Positions 1 through 11,457 of a stretch of DNA of 54,340 bases are shown one piece after another; the stretch's first letter is position 1; each line of letters opens with the position of its first letter. The position numbers were made by a program, and so were the translations under genes. Below the pieces are notes generated by a model, which saw only the letters and a list, made by a program, of their open reading frames with translations, did no database searches and was not told the DNA's origin. Origin of the DNA: JAPLJC01 sp052326585 (GTDB taxonomy: Bacteria > Desulfobacterota > Desulfobaccia > Desulfobaccales > 0-14-0-80-60-11); contig JBKQLU010000031.1 in the NCBI GenBank assembly GCA_052326585.1, positions 1-54,340 of the forward strand, written 5' to 3'.

Positions 1-62
1 ACAACTATCTGGGCCTGGCCAACCACCCCAAGCTCATTGAGGCCGCCATCGCGGCAACGCGG
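1..62 (+). pseudogene. Fragment of an alpha-oxoamine synthase (Kbl/BioF-like) gene
   Basis: Reading from base 3, the first 20 codons spell NYLGLANHPKLIEAA followed by IAATR. This is the highly conserved segment near the N-terminus of PLP-dependent alpha-oxoamine synthases (2-amino-3-ketobutyrate CoA ligase, 8-amino-7-oxononanoate synthase, serine palmitoyltransferase). In the family the next residues are usually an aromatic/Gly stretch, but here homology and base composition change abruptly at about base 62 and the frame ends at a stop near base 110. The gene therefore enters from the left edge and is cut by the junction with an AT-rich block. It may be a true insertion or deletion breakpoint, or an assembly join; which family member it is cannot be told from 20 residues. 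Confidence 0.7.
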
Positions 63-911
63 GCTATCTCTATTATTCATGATAATTTCAATATATTTTG
101 TAATATTTAAATTTGCTGGTGCTTCTAAATCTAATCCTTCCAATAAAATATATTCAGAGAATTGCAATAATTGGTTCAGCTGCATTGGCATATATTTATC
201 AATGGTATTCTGGACATTAATATTATCGGTTATATAAAGAGGCGATGAAAAAGCTTCCGCAGTCCTAACATTGGATATTGCCTCGCTAATATCTATCAAA
301 TTATTTAACTTATTATATTCACCCTTCTTTATAATTAATTCCATATTTCTTAGAAAATCTTCTTGAGAAGAAGAAACTGGCACTAGTCGATTCAAAATTA
401 TATCAATCTTATCTCTTAATTTCTTTTCTTCGCGTGAACCTAACCCTTTTATTTTAATTTTAGAAAACCTTTCTTCTATACAGTGGTCACATATAAAGTC
501 TTCATTATGTTGTCTTAATATCATATTTCTTAAAGTAAAGAATTCATAATTTGAAAAATGTGGATATTTTATTATTTCTTTAACAAAGCTATCACGATAT
601 GATGAATAGTCAGCAATTAAAATTGGAAACACACAGCCAGTATCCAACAAAGGTATAATCTTTTTGATATCTGGTACGCAGCCAGGACATAATTCCATAA
701 ATATAAATGAATATAAAGGGAGTGATGATATCACACTATAATTATTTTTAAATGATCCTGTTATTATTAAGAAATCTTCTTTTAATGCATTTTTTATTTT
801 ATCCGATTTTAATAACTCTAATAAATCAACTCCACTTTTATGTGATCTCAAGAAATGTGTAATACGTTCTTCCTCTACCTTTTCAAGTATTAAACTGCTA
901 TTTTTAATCAT
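63..911 (-). CDS. AT-rich unknown protein with CxxC pairs, 3' end cut at the junction
   Basis: A minus-strand frame opens with ATG at 911, preceded by AAAGGG six bases upstream, and stays open for 283 codons to the junction near base 62; it then runs without stop into the left edge, so the true C-terminus is missing. The protein starts MIKNSSLILEKVEEER and has cysteines at about residues 75/78 (LCPGC), 93 and 141/144 (ICDHC), a possible four-cysteine metal site. The C-terminal half is rich in Lys, Glu, Asn and Ile. Codon use is strongly AT-biased, unlike the GC-rich neighbours, which points to horizontal acquisition. I do not recognise the family and give no function. Confidence 0.6.
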
Positions 912-1012
912 TTTTAACCCTTTGCGTTATATTCTAATTTATAACCAAGCCGGCTCTCAGCTTGGCAGGTAGTTTGAGATAAATTTGTCTGGCCGTTTTG
1001 GTGAGTTTGACG

Positions 1013-1231
1013 TCATAAGGCATTATCTTCGCGCTCTTTTTTGACATCCCGCCAGCGCACATATTCGCCCTTAGAGTAAGCTTCCTCACCCTTGGCAATG
1101 GCTCTCAATTCCTCTTCCGTCGCCTCCACTTCTGGCGGCTCCTGGATGAAGTTGATATATTCCCAAACGCCTTCCAGGTCTGCTTCGGAGAGGGTATTGA
1201 GGCTTTTGATAATCTCTTCGCGAAGGTTCAT
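1013..1231 (-). CDS. Small antitoxin-like protein
   Basis: 72 residues beginning MNLREEIIKSLNTLSEADL. The ATG at 1231 is chosen because TAGGAG sits eight bases upstream; an in-frame start at 1261 would overlap the upstream gene and lacks a better site. An N-terminal helix (LSEADLEGVWEYINFIQ) resembles DUF2281-type antitoxins, and the tail (AIAKGEEAYSKGEYVRW) resembles the toxin-binding arm of RelB/YefM-type antitoxins. It lies 11 bases downstream of a HicB-like gene on the same strand, so the two are probably co-transcribed, but no toxin gene is visible on either side. Family assignment is by eye and tentative. Confidence 0.55.
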   Translation of the reverse strand: MNLREEIIKSLNTLSEADLEGVWEYINFIQEPPEVEATEEELRAIAKGEEAYSKGEYVRWRDVKKEREDNAL

Positions 1232-1242
1232 GGCCGCTGCTC

Positions 1243-1473
1243 CTATGATGACTGAAAGCAATATTGGTTAATTATATCACTTTTGCAATTACTATAAGGC
1301 GGAATCGGCTCTCCATGCTTTTTCAGGCTCTCCAGATAGCCGGTGATCGCCTCTCTGATATTGGCCTGAGCTTCCTCACGGGTCGCCCCCTGGAAGATGC
1401 ACCCCGGCAGGGCCGGACAACGGGCCACAAAGACGCCATCTTCATCCTGTGCGATAATTACCCGGAATTTCAT
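1243..1473 (-). CDS. hicB: HicB-family antitoxin, without a visible HicA
   Basis: 76 residues starting MKFRVIIAQDEDGVFVA, followed by CPALPGC and an EEAQANIREAITGYLE helix: the standard partial RNase-H-like fold of HicB antitoxins, which neutralise the HicA mRNA interferase. The start has GGAGGT just upstream. The last 15 residues (after GEPIPP) do not resemble the usual HicB tail and could be eroded. HicA genes normally lie next to hicB; here the downstream neighbour is another antitoxin-like gene and upstream is carB, so this is an orphan, a HicB-like regulator, or the remains of a module. Similar orphan HicB-domain genes are common in Desulfobacterota. Confidence 0.8.
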   Translation of the reverse strand: MKFRVIIAQDEDGVFVARCPALPGCIFQGATREEAQANIREAITGYLESLKKHGEPIPPYSNCKSDIINQYCFQSS

Positions 1474-1510
1474 CAGACCTCCGGATCAAACTACCCCTTC
1501 AAGCCTCTAC

Positions 1511-1532
1511 GCAGGCTGAAGCCTGCGGCTAC
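1511..1532 (-). repeat. REP-like palindrome, family B (GTAGCCGCAGGCTT...)
   Basis: On the minus strand: GTAG head, then an inverted repeat CCGCAGGC/GCCTGC. One of five good copies of this family in the window, here between carB and hicB; it may act as a transcript 3' hairpin. Confidence 0.7.
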
Positions 1533-1539
1533 CAAATCA

Positions 1540-4818
<3,279 letters not shown>

Positions 4819-4835
4819 AAGCTGTCGCTGGCTAA

Positions 4836-4862
4836 GGAATTGGTGGGCAGTGCCCACCCTAC
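4836..4862 (-). repeat. REP-like palindrome, family A (GTAGGGTGGGCACTG...)
   Basis: Minus-strand copy of GTAGGGTGGGCACTGCCCAC followed by AATTCC, lying in the carA-carB gap. Other copies are at 12597, 18901, 45765 and 48197. Confidence 0.8.
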
Positions 4863-4980
4863 AGTGTGGCGCTCAGTAAATAGGATGGCGTTAAATCAAG
4901 TGAAAACCTGAAGATGGTTTAATCTCGGGGGAATCGGGCGGTCCCAGGCCCGCCGCGGCGCTCTCCCCCCGCCGGGCGCT

Positions 4981-6105
4981 TTAAACCTGGCCCACCATCT
5001 CAAGGAATTCCTCAAAGAGATAATGGGCGTCATGAGGCCCCGGGGAGGCCTCCGGGTGGTACTGCACCGAGAAAGCCCTGAGGCCCTGGTGGCGCAAGCC
5101 CTCCAAGGTGCCGTCATTCAGGTTGACGTGGGTCGGTTCCACACCCTTATCCGGGATGGACGCCAGGTCCACCGCGAAGCCGTGATTCTGGGAGGTGATC
5201 TCTACCCGGCCGGAGAGCCCGCTCTTCACCGGCTGGTTGGCGCCGCGGTGGCCGAACTTGAGCTTGAAGGTGCGGCCGCCCAGGGCCAGCCCCATAAGTT
5301 GGTGCCCCAGGCAGATGCCGAACATGGGGGCCGCGCCCAGACACTGGCGCACATTGTCGATGGCGTAGGTGACCGCGGCCGGATCCCCGGGGCCGTTGCT
5401 GAGGATGATCCCCGCGGGTTTGAGAGCCAGCACCTCTGGAGCCGGGGTGGTGGCCGGGACCACCAGGACCTGGAGGCCCCTTTCGATTAAGTTCCTGATT
5501 ATATTGAACTTAACCCCATAATCGTAGAGCACCACCTTCTTGCCGCTACGCTGGGACCACAAGGTCTTGAGATCGGTCTCCCCGGTATCGGCCGGAAACT
5601 GCGGCCACCAGTAAGCCTGGCGGCAGGTGACCAGGGGCACCAGGTCCAGGCCAGCCATGCTGGGGAGCTCCCGGGCCCGGCGCACCAGGGACTCGGGGTC
5701 CAGATCCTCAGTGGATATGAGGCCGCGCATGGCCCCCACCTCCCGGAGGCGCTTGGTGATGGCCCGGGTGTCGAAACCCTCCACCCCCAGTTTGCCCGAG
5801 TCCCGGAGATAATCGGCCAGGTTCCCCCGGGAGCGCCAGTTGGAAGGGTAGGGGTGGTACTCTTTGACGATGAAGCCCTCCACCGCTATGGACCGGGATT
5901 CCACGTCTTCGGGGTTGATCCCGTAATTGCCCATCAGGGGATAGGTCATTGTGACGATCTGGCCCTTGTAGGACGGGTCGGTGAGGATCTCCTGGTATCC
6001 GGTCATGGCGGTATTGAATACCACCTCGCCGGCAGATTCTCCCGCGCCGGTAAAGGATCGCCCCCGCAAGACCAAACCGTCTTCCAACGCCAATAACGCC
6101 TGCAC
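4981..6105 (-). CDS. carA: Carbamoyl-phosphate synthase small (glutaminase) subunit
   Basis: 374 residues. It hydrolyses glutamine and channels ammonia to CarB. The N-terminal CPSase small domain is followed from about residue 190 by a class I glutamine amidotransferase domain with the nucleophile in GICLGHQ (Cys265) and the His350/Glu352 pair in YHPEASPGPHD, so the triad is complete. The start is a GTG at 6105 with GAGGT eight bases upstream. A TATAAT-type -10 box sits about 40 bases before it. carB follows. Upstream is a repeat-filled gap of about 600 bases and then waaA on the same strand, so carAB is probably its own transcription unit. Confidence 0.97.
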   Translation of the reverse strand: MQALLALEDGLVLRGRSFTGAGESAGEVVFNTAMTGYQEILTDPSYKGQIVTMTYPLMGNYGINPEDVESRSIAVEGFIVKEYHPYPSNWRSRGNLADYLRDSGKLGVEGFDTRAITKRLREVGAMRGLISTEDLDPESLVRRARELPSMAGLDLVPLVTCRQAYWWPQFPADTGETDLKTLWSQRSGKKVVLYDYGVKFNIIRNLIERGLQVLVVPATTPAPEVLALKPAGIILSNGPGDPAAVTYAIDNVRQCLGAAPMFGICLGHQLMGLALGGRTFKLKFGHRGANQPVKSGLSGRVEITSQNHGFAVDLASIPDKGVEPTHVNLNDGTLEGLRHQGLRAFSVQYHPEASPGPHDAHYLFEEFLEMVGQV

Positions 6106-6142
6106 CGTAATGACCTCGAAGCGCCTCTAAATTTATTAGTAA

Positions 6143-6148
6143 ATTATA
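6143..6148 (-). promoter_or_regulatory. Probable carAB -10 box
   Basis: Perfect TATAAT on the minus strand, 37 bases upstream of the carA GTG, in an AT-rich patch. No good -35 hexamer is seen at 16-18 bases. A PyrR/attenuator-type leader was not evident. Confidence 0.45.
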
Positions 6149-6721
6149 GCATAATCCGCCGGGGGCGTCGGCTAAATTTTCCAGGAACAGACCCAAATTA
6201 AGAGGCCGTGTCCCGCGGCCTTAAGAGCGGCGGTCCCGAAACCCACGCGGGACGAGGGCCCGCAGACCGGCTGCATATAAAGCCCCTGGCGGGGCGATTG
6301 GCAGCCAGGCAAGGTTGAACCATGGCTTTAATTGTGGTCTTTTTTCCCTGGTTCCCAAGCTCCAGTTGGGGACCAATTTTCAAGCAAAGCTCCAGCTTTG
6401 CTCAGAAGACGGCTCATCCTGACGGCTAGCCGCTCTCGCCAAGCAGAGCTTGGCGCCAAGGGTGCGTTCCCAAGCAGGACCTTGGGAACGAGAAATAAGC
6501 AGGTTGTCATCCTGAGCGAAGCGAAGGATCTAGATTCTTCGCTCGCCTGCGGCTCCCTCAGAATGACAATCGTGAAAATCCCCAGTCCCATCTTAGAGGG
6601 TGCCAAAAAGGGGAGACCCGCTGGGTTAGGTGAAGTTTCTGCTTTAAGCAGGTAGATGAGCACGGCCCTCAAAAAAAGAGGAGTGCTGTCATCCGGGCCT
6701 GGCCCACCTGGGGGGAGATCT
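6149..6721. repeat. Repeat-filled gap between waaA and carA
   Basis: No gene is supported here. It holds a family E hairpin (6505-6568, inverted CCTGAGCGAAGCGAAG/CTTCGC...CTCAGAATGACA), a family F hairpin (6467-6493, CGTTCCCAAGC...GCTTGGGAACG type), further CCAAGCTC/GGGG palindromes around 6353-6375, and at 6190-6300 a GC-rich stretch that resembles 9300-9410 (shared GCATATAA and CGCC...GCGATT pattern). Short open frames across it are translations of repeats. Confidence 0.7.
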
Positions 6722-8077
6722 CTAGCTGCTGCCTTTCCCCTTTTTCCCGGCCTGCTGCAGCCAAAGCCCGGCGATCAGCTCCGCCTGGCGCCGGGCGGCG
6801 CCTTGATGGGGAATCAAGGTCGCCTGCGCCCTGGCCCCCAGATCGAGGCGCCCCGGGTCTCTTAAGAGCCGGTCCACCGCCGCGGCCAGAGAAACCGCGT
6901 CCGCCACCCGGATCCCGGCCCCGGCGCCGTCAGCTTCCAGGATGTCCTGGGCCCACGTGAAGTTGGAGAGGTTGGGACCATAAAGCGGCGCCCGGCCCCA
7001 AGCCGCAGCCTCCAGGATGTTTTGGCCGCCGTGGGGAACCAGGCTGCCGCCCACAAAGGCCACATCCGCGGTCCCATAGAGGCTGAAAAGGTCGCCGATG
7101 GTGTCGATGAGGACCACCGAGTGGGTCCGGACTTCCAGGCCGGCCTGCAAACGGCTCCAGAGATGAGAAGGCAGACCGTGCTTCATTCTTAGCAAATTTT
7201 CCTGAAGGCCGGGGGCGCGCTCCGGGTGCCGGGGCGCCAGGACCAGGACCAGAGAAGGGTAGGGGCCCAGAAGTTCCTTATAGGCCGCCAGCACTATCTC
7301 CTCTTCGCCGGGATGGGTGGAGGCCGCCAGCCAGATCGGGGCGCCCCGGCCACCTGCCTGGCCGCCGTGCAGCAGCACCTGAAAACGCCCGGCCTCTTCT
7401 TCATCCCGCTCCTGCAACAGACGGTCACACTTCAGGTTGCCGCTCAGCCGCAGTTTGGCGGGCTCCAGGCCCATGGCCAGCAGGCGCTGGTAATCCTGGG
7501 AAGTCCCGGGAATAACCATGTCGTAATTATTTATTAAATCAGCGGCATATCGCTTATATCTCATAAATCTTCTGAAGCTCTGATCCGAAACCCTGGCGTT
7601 GGCCAGGGCCAGAAGAACGCCGCGCTGCCTGGCTTGGTTAAGAAAATTAGGCCAGATTTCCGACTCCAGTGTAATGACCACATCGGGCGAGAGCCGCTGC
7701 ATATAGCGCTGCACCGTCCAGGGAATATCCAGGGGAAAGTAGCAGACCCGGGCTCCCAATGGCAAAAAATATTTGCGCGCCAGGGCCTGGCCGGTTTCAG
7801 TACCGGTGCTGACGATCCAGGCGGCCTCTGGGAGCAGGTTCCGTAGCTCCCGGACCAGGGGCAGGCCGGCCAAAATTTCTCCCACGGAAATCCCGTGCAC
7901 CCAGAGACGCGGCCGCCCAGGGGGCGGAGCCGCGGGGAGTTCCAGCCCCAGGCGGGGGCGAAAACTTTCCCCCCGGCCCCTCGATTTCAAGTGCCAATAA
8001 AAAAAAGGCCAGGCAAATAAGCCGGCCATGGTGGATAATCCCTGATATATTCGCCTAATCAAGGTATTACCATCCAT
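6722..8077 (-). CDS. waaA: 3-deoxy-D-manno-octulosonate (Kdo) transferase
   Basis: 451 residues. The enzyme transfers Kdo from CMP-Kdo to the lipid A precursor at the inner membrane. Family landmarks are an N-terminal membrane-associated helix (GLFAWPFFYWHL), WVHGISVGEILAG (the catalytic-region equivalent of WVHAVSVGE), TLESEIWPNFL, the ANARVSDQSF segment, RLSGNLKCD and the acceptor/donor Rossmann motif VGGSLVPHGGQNILEAAAWG. Length is slightly above the usual 420-430. The ATG at 8077 follows the NUDIX stop by two bases, so the two genes are translationally close; an in-frame ATG at 8029 is a possible alternative. Confidence 0.95.
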   Translation of the reverse strand: MDGNTLIRRIYQGLSTMAGLFAWPFFYWHLKSRGRGESFRPRLGLELPAAPPPGRPRLWVHGISVGEILAGLPLVRELRNLLPEAAWIVSTGTETGQALARKYFLPLGARVCYFPLDIPWTVQRYMQRLSPDVVITLESEIWPNFLNQARQRGVLLALANARVSDQSFRRFMRYKRYAADLINNYDMVIPGTSQDYQRLLAMGLEPAKLRLSGNLKCDRLLQERDEEEAGRFQVLLHGGQAGGRGAPIWLAASTHPGEEEIVLAAYKELLGPYPSLVLVLAPRHPERAPGLQENLLRMKHGLPSHLWSRLQAGLEVRTHSVVLIDTIGDLFSLYGTADVAFVGGSLVPHGGQNILEAAAWGRAPLYGPNLSNFTWAQDILEADGAGAGIRVADAVSLAAAVDRLLRDPGRLDLGARAQATLIPHQGAARRQAELIAGLWLQQAGKKGKGSS

Positions 8078-8079
8078 TT

Positions 8080-8550
8080 CTAAGAGAGGTTATTAAGTTT
8101 GGCCACCCAGTCGCGGCGCACCTTAAGGTAGTCGGCCAGTATGGCGGCATGATCGAAGGCCATCTCCCGGGGTAAATCTTCCGGGCGAAAAATTTCCAGG
8201 CTCCGGGCATCGTCCGCCGCCTTGGGCGTCCCACTGGCCTGGGCCACAAATACGGTGGTGATGTTATGCTGCCGCGGGTCGCGGCGGGGATCGGAATAAG
8301 TGTGGAACTGGCCCAGGAGGTCCACACGCAGTCTGGTTTCTTCCAGGGCTTCCCGGCAGGCGGCGGTCTCCAGGGATTCTCCGTAGTCCACGTACCCGCC
8401 GGGCAAGGCCCATCCCAGAGGCGGATTGGCGCGCTGGATCAAAACGATCCCTTGGCGCGGCATCTCGATAATGATATCCACCGTTGGCACCGGCGAACGG
8501 TACTTGGGGACGTATTGCCCGCACTTGGGACATTTTTCCGGCGTCTTCAT
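8080..8550 (-). CDS. NUDIX hydrolase with N-terminal zinc-knuckle motif
   Basis: 156 residues. A NUDIX fold hydrolase, closest in style to ADP-ribose pyrophosphatase-like proteins. It begins with a CPKCG knuckle (residues 8-12) and has the NUDIX box GGYVDYGESLETAACREALEET. The box has R where the consensus REUXEEXGU has its last Gly (REALEETRL), while the metal-binding glutamates are kept, so activity is plausible. The substrate cannot be read from sequence. It is the first gene of a tight pair with waaA, an arrangement that may only reflect co-transcription. Confidence 0.88.
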   Translation of the reverse strand: MKTPEKCPKCGQYVPKYRSPVPTVDIIIEMPRQGIVLIQRANPPLGWALPGGYVDYGESLETAACREALEETRLRVDLLGQFHTYSDPRRDPRQHNITTVFVAQASGTPKAADDARSLEIFRPEDLPREMAFDHAAILADYLKVRRDWVAKLNNLS

Positions 8551-8587
8551 AGATTGTTTACATAATATATATTATCAGACGTTATAA

Positions 8588-9163
8588 TCAGGAAGGCTTG
8601 AACTCCCTTTTGGCAAATTTTTTCAGATCCTGATAATCGACGGCCACGATTTGCCAGGCGCCGCTCTTCGTTTGCCGCTGCATCCGGAAGTGAAACGGCT
8701 CTTGGCTCTTGGGGTCCACCAGGGTCACCCGGGCCTCGTCGCCCTGGACCTCAATCTGCGCCGTGGTGGCCGCCGCGGCAATCGCCAGGATGTTGGTATT
8801 ATCGAGATTCAGCAGATACTTCTCCAGCACCTGGCGGCACTGCTTTTCCAGGGCGCCGGACAGGTTGGTCAACACCAATCGGGCCAACTGGCGCCCCATT
8901 TGCCGGCCTTTGCGGTTCCACGGGTCTTCTGTGGCACCCTTGTCGTCCTCCGCTGCGGGCAGGGCAGATTCCGCCAGATTATTGGCAATTCCCTTTATAT
9001 TCACATACTTAAAAAACCGGTCCATATCCCTGGTCTTGAGGGCCAGGGCCAGGCGCTGTAAGGCGTAGCGGGGGGAAGCGACCCAACTGCGGTAGAGGCC
9101 GCCGCCCAGGACCACGGCCAAAATGGCCGCAATCAGGCAGATCAACAGGGTCCGACGCCGCAT
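8588..9163 (-). CDS. Membrane-anchored DUF2939-like protein
   Basis: 191 residues from MRRRTLLICLIAAILAVVLG, an N-terminal signal-anchor followed by an extracytoplasmic domain with SPRYALQRLALALKTRDMDRFFKYVNIKGIANNLAES, the typical opening of DUF2939 proteins. The ATG at 9163 is chosen for its GGAGGT nine bases upstream over a longer frame that opens at 9259. The C-terminal part (VTLVDPKSQEPFHFRM...WQIVAVDYQDLKKF) looks like an NTF2/DUF4878-type beta-sheet segment. The function of the family is not known. It lies 37 bases upstream of the NUDIX gene on the same strand. Confidence 0.75.
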   Translation of the reverse strand: MRRRTLLICLIAAILAVVLGGGLYRSWVASPRYALQRLALALKTRDMDRFFKYVNIKGIANNLAESALPAAEDDKGATEDPWNRKGRQMGRQLARLVLTNLSGALEKQCRQVLEKYLLNLDNTNILAIAAAATTAQIEVQGDEARVTLVDPKSQEPFHFRMQRQTKSGAWQIVAVDYQDLKKFAKREFKPS

Positions 9164-9706
9164 GAAACGAGACCTCCCTATGCCGGGCTTGGCTTCGGCA
9201 TGGTTTTCAGATAAATATAGTATGAATATAACCCGAAAGCGGGAACGAGGCCAGGACACCGGAAAAATTTGCTCAGGCCCACGTTCTCAGGAGATTGAAC
9301 CGATCTAGGGAGCCAAGCGGGCCCCCCGTCACCAAAGCCGCTGGTGGCGGGGCTTTCCGGGGCCGAAGGCATATAACGCCTCTGGAGCGCCGATTTTCCA
9401 TAGGGCAAGGGTTTGGGTTAGGGTTGGTTTTCGGTAATCAGTTTTCGGATGCCGGTTTCCGTTTTCCGTTCCGTCCATCCCGGTTTTTTTTGGATATAAT
9501 TTCATTGTCACCCTGAGCGCAGCGAAGGGTCTAGGGGGCGAGAGACTAGATTCTTCGCTGCGCTCAGAGTGACATTTTTGGGTGCTTGATTTCGTACAGA
9601 ATGGCATTTTGGTGCAGACTGAGGTTTTTTCTCAGCTTCTAAAGACTCAAAACGGAAAACGCCAGAAAATAAGTCCTGAGCAAAAACGGCAAAGAGACTT
9701 TAAGTC
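9164..9706. repeat. Divergent gap with palindromic repeats
   Basis: Separates the DUF2939-like gene (minus) from the methyltransferase gene (plus), so it should hold two promoters. It contains a family E long hairpin at 9505-9575 (TGTCACCCTGAGCGCAGCGA paired with its complement) and the 9300-9410 GC-rich segment similar to 6190-6300. A TTTTTTTTGGATATAATTT stretch around 9484-9502 could be a -10 region. No gene seen. Confidence 0.65.
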
Positions 9707-10900
9707 ATGGAATACTGGGATACAGGCGGGCCAAGACTGCCGGTGGTGCGGATCAACGCCAAGGGGCTGCGCTGGCAGCGCCACGGCCACCCCTGGCTCT
9801 ACCGTGACGACCTGGCCGGCGCGACGGCCTTGCCCTCCGGGGAGTTGGCCGCGGTGCTGGCGCCCGGGGACCGTTTCCTGGGCCAGGCCTTTTACAGCGC
9901 CAAGTCCCGCATTGCCCTGCGCTTTGTCACCGAAGGACCGGAGCCCGTGGATACGGCTTTTTGGGAGGAGCGTCTCCGCCGGGCCCTGGCTTACCGCCAG
10001 CGGCTGGTGCAGGAAAGCGACGCCTGCCGCCTCATCTACGCCGAAGCCGACGGCTTCCCCGGCCTGGTGGCCGATTCCTACGCCGGACACCTGGTACTCC
10101 AGGCCAACCACCCCGGCCCGGCCCGCCTCCTGCCGGAAACCCTCTTGCCGCTGCTGATTCAGCACCTGGCCCCCAAATCCATCACCCTGCGCCACGATGG
10201 TGAGGCGCGCCTGCTGGAGGGACTCCCCCAGGAGGTCCAGACGGTTTGGGGAGAACTGCCTCCTCGGGTGCAGGTGCGGGAAGGCGGGGTGAGTCTCTGG
10301 GTCGATATCCGGGGCGGCCAGAAGACCGGGCTTTTCCTCGATCAGCGGGAAAACCGCGGCCTCGCGGCAACCCTGGCCCGGGGCCGGGTGTTGGATGCCT
10401 TCGCCTACCAGGGAGCCTTCGCCATGCACCTGGCCCCCCTGGCCGAGGAGGTCATCCTGGTGGAGAGTTCCACCGCGGCCCTGGAAATGGCCAGGCAAAA
10501 TGGCCTGCTCAATAACCTGAATAATCTGAATTTGGTGCGGGAAAACGTCTTTGGTTACCTGAAGGCCGCGGTGGCCGCGGGGCAACGCTTCGACTGCATT
10601 GTCCTCGACCCCCCTGCCTTTGCCAGGAGCCGGGGGGAACGTACCGCGGCCCTCAAGGGCTACCGGGAGATCAACCGCCGGGCCTTTCAGCTCCTCTCGC
10701 CCGGCGGGGCGCTGATTACCTGCTCTTGCTCCTATAACCTCAGCGAGCCGGATTTTCTCGGGATAGTCCGGGAGGCTGCCGCCGAGGCCCACCGCCAGGC
10801 CCGCTTGGTGGAGCGCCGGAGCGCCGCCAAGGACCACCCTGCCCTCCTCTCCCTGCCGGAGAGCCTCTACTTGAAGTGCCTGATCCTGGAAGTGTTGTAG
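9707..10900 (+). CDS. RlmI-like SAM-dependent rRNA (cytosine-C5) methyltransferase
   Basis: 397 residues, the length of RlmI, which methylates C1962 of 23S rRNA. The order is a PUA domain at the N-terminus (RINAKGLRWQRHGHPWLYRDDLAG), a linker/EEHEE-type region, and a Rossmann methyltransferase domain: GRVLDAFAYQGAFAMHLAP (motif I), EEVILVESSTAALEMARQN (SAM ribose), DCIVLDPPAFARSRGER (motif IV) and LITCSCSYNLSEPDF carrying the candidate catalytic cysteines. It reads alone between two repeat-rich gaps. Family membership is solid; the exact target cytosine is inferred from E. coli. Confidence 0.9.
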   Translation: MEYWDTGGPRLPVVRINAKGLRWQRHGHPWLYRDDLAGATALPSGELAAVLAPGDRFLGQAFYSAKSRIALRFVTEGPEPVDTAFWEERLRRALAYRQRLVQESDACRLIYAEADGFPGLVADSYAGHLVLQANHPGPARLLPETLLPLLIQHLAPKSITLRHDGEARLLEGLPQEVQTVWGELPPRVQVREGGVSLWVDIRGGQKTGLFLDQRENRGLAATLARGRVLDAFAYQGAFAMHLAPLAEEVILVESSTAALEMARQNGLLNNLNNLNLVRENVFGYLKAAVAAGQRFDCIVLDPPAFARSRGERTAALKGYREINRRAFQLLSPGGALITCSCSYNLSEPDFLGIVREAAAEAHRQARLVERRSAAKDHPALLSLPESLYLKCLILEVL

Positions 10901-11457
10901 ACCGGGCCCGGTTCCATCCATTGGTGTCCGGCAACAAAATTGCATCGAGAAGATCATATCATCTCCCAATTAAACCCTATGGCATAGTAATTTCAGCAAA
11001 ATCAGCATATTATCCCCATGCAACTAAATCCCCTCTCCCTTTGTAGGGGCGGGGTTTCCCCGCCCAGGGTAAACCCACCCACAGGCCAGAGGCCTGTGCC
11101 ACCGGACGCCGCCCCTACCGGCGAGGGGACGACACCGGGAGTCGGGTGGCTTCGCCTGGTTTTCTGTAGGGGCGGGTTTAAAACCCGCCCCTGCTTCCCC
11201 CTCACCCTCCCCTCTCCCCCATTGGGGGAGAGGGGAGAAAGCAAGAAATTTTCATAGGTTAATCAAGAAAAATTTAGGAGCCTTGATTACAAGGGTAGAT
11301 TAGCAAAAACCTTGCCGGATACTAATGCCCCAATAGGGGTGACAGTGAGGCGCCTCGGGGGATGCCCTTCTGGATGTCTTCCTATAGATCGCCCCAGCGC
11401 CTCCTCATCGCCTCCCCGGTCATTGACTCTCCCCGCCGCTTCCCATAAAATTACCCC
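10901..11457. repeat. Repeat cluster between the methyltransferase and M15 peptidase genes
   Basis: No gene is supported. At least four palindromes are packed into 200 bases: family D at 11043-11070 (GTAGGGGCGGGGTTTCCCCG), family C on the minus strand at 11080-11103 (GGTGGCACAGGCC type), family D at 11166-11193 (GTAGGGGCGGGTTTAAAACC) and a CCTCTCCCCCATTGGGGGAG hairpin at 11204-11236. The head tetramer GTAG and its orientation are as in REP elements. Confidence 0.75.

Noticed and set aside
6328..6672. 114-codon minus-strand frame in the waaA-carA gap
   Set aside because: It is the translation of family E and F palindromes (contains the SLRMT and EESRSF type strings seen wherever this repeat is read through).
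9647..10969. 440-codon minus-strand frame opposite the RlmI-like gene
   Set aside because: Antisense shadow; no start signal and no family resemblance.
11002..11257. Open frames within 11002-11257 on both strands
   Set aside because: Composed wholly of family C, D and CT-rich palindromes.
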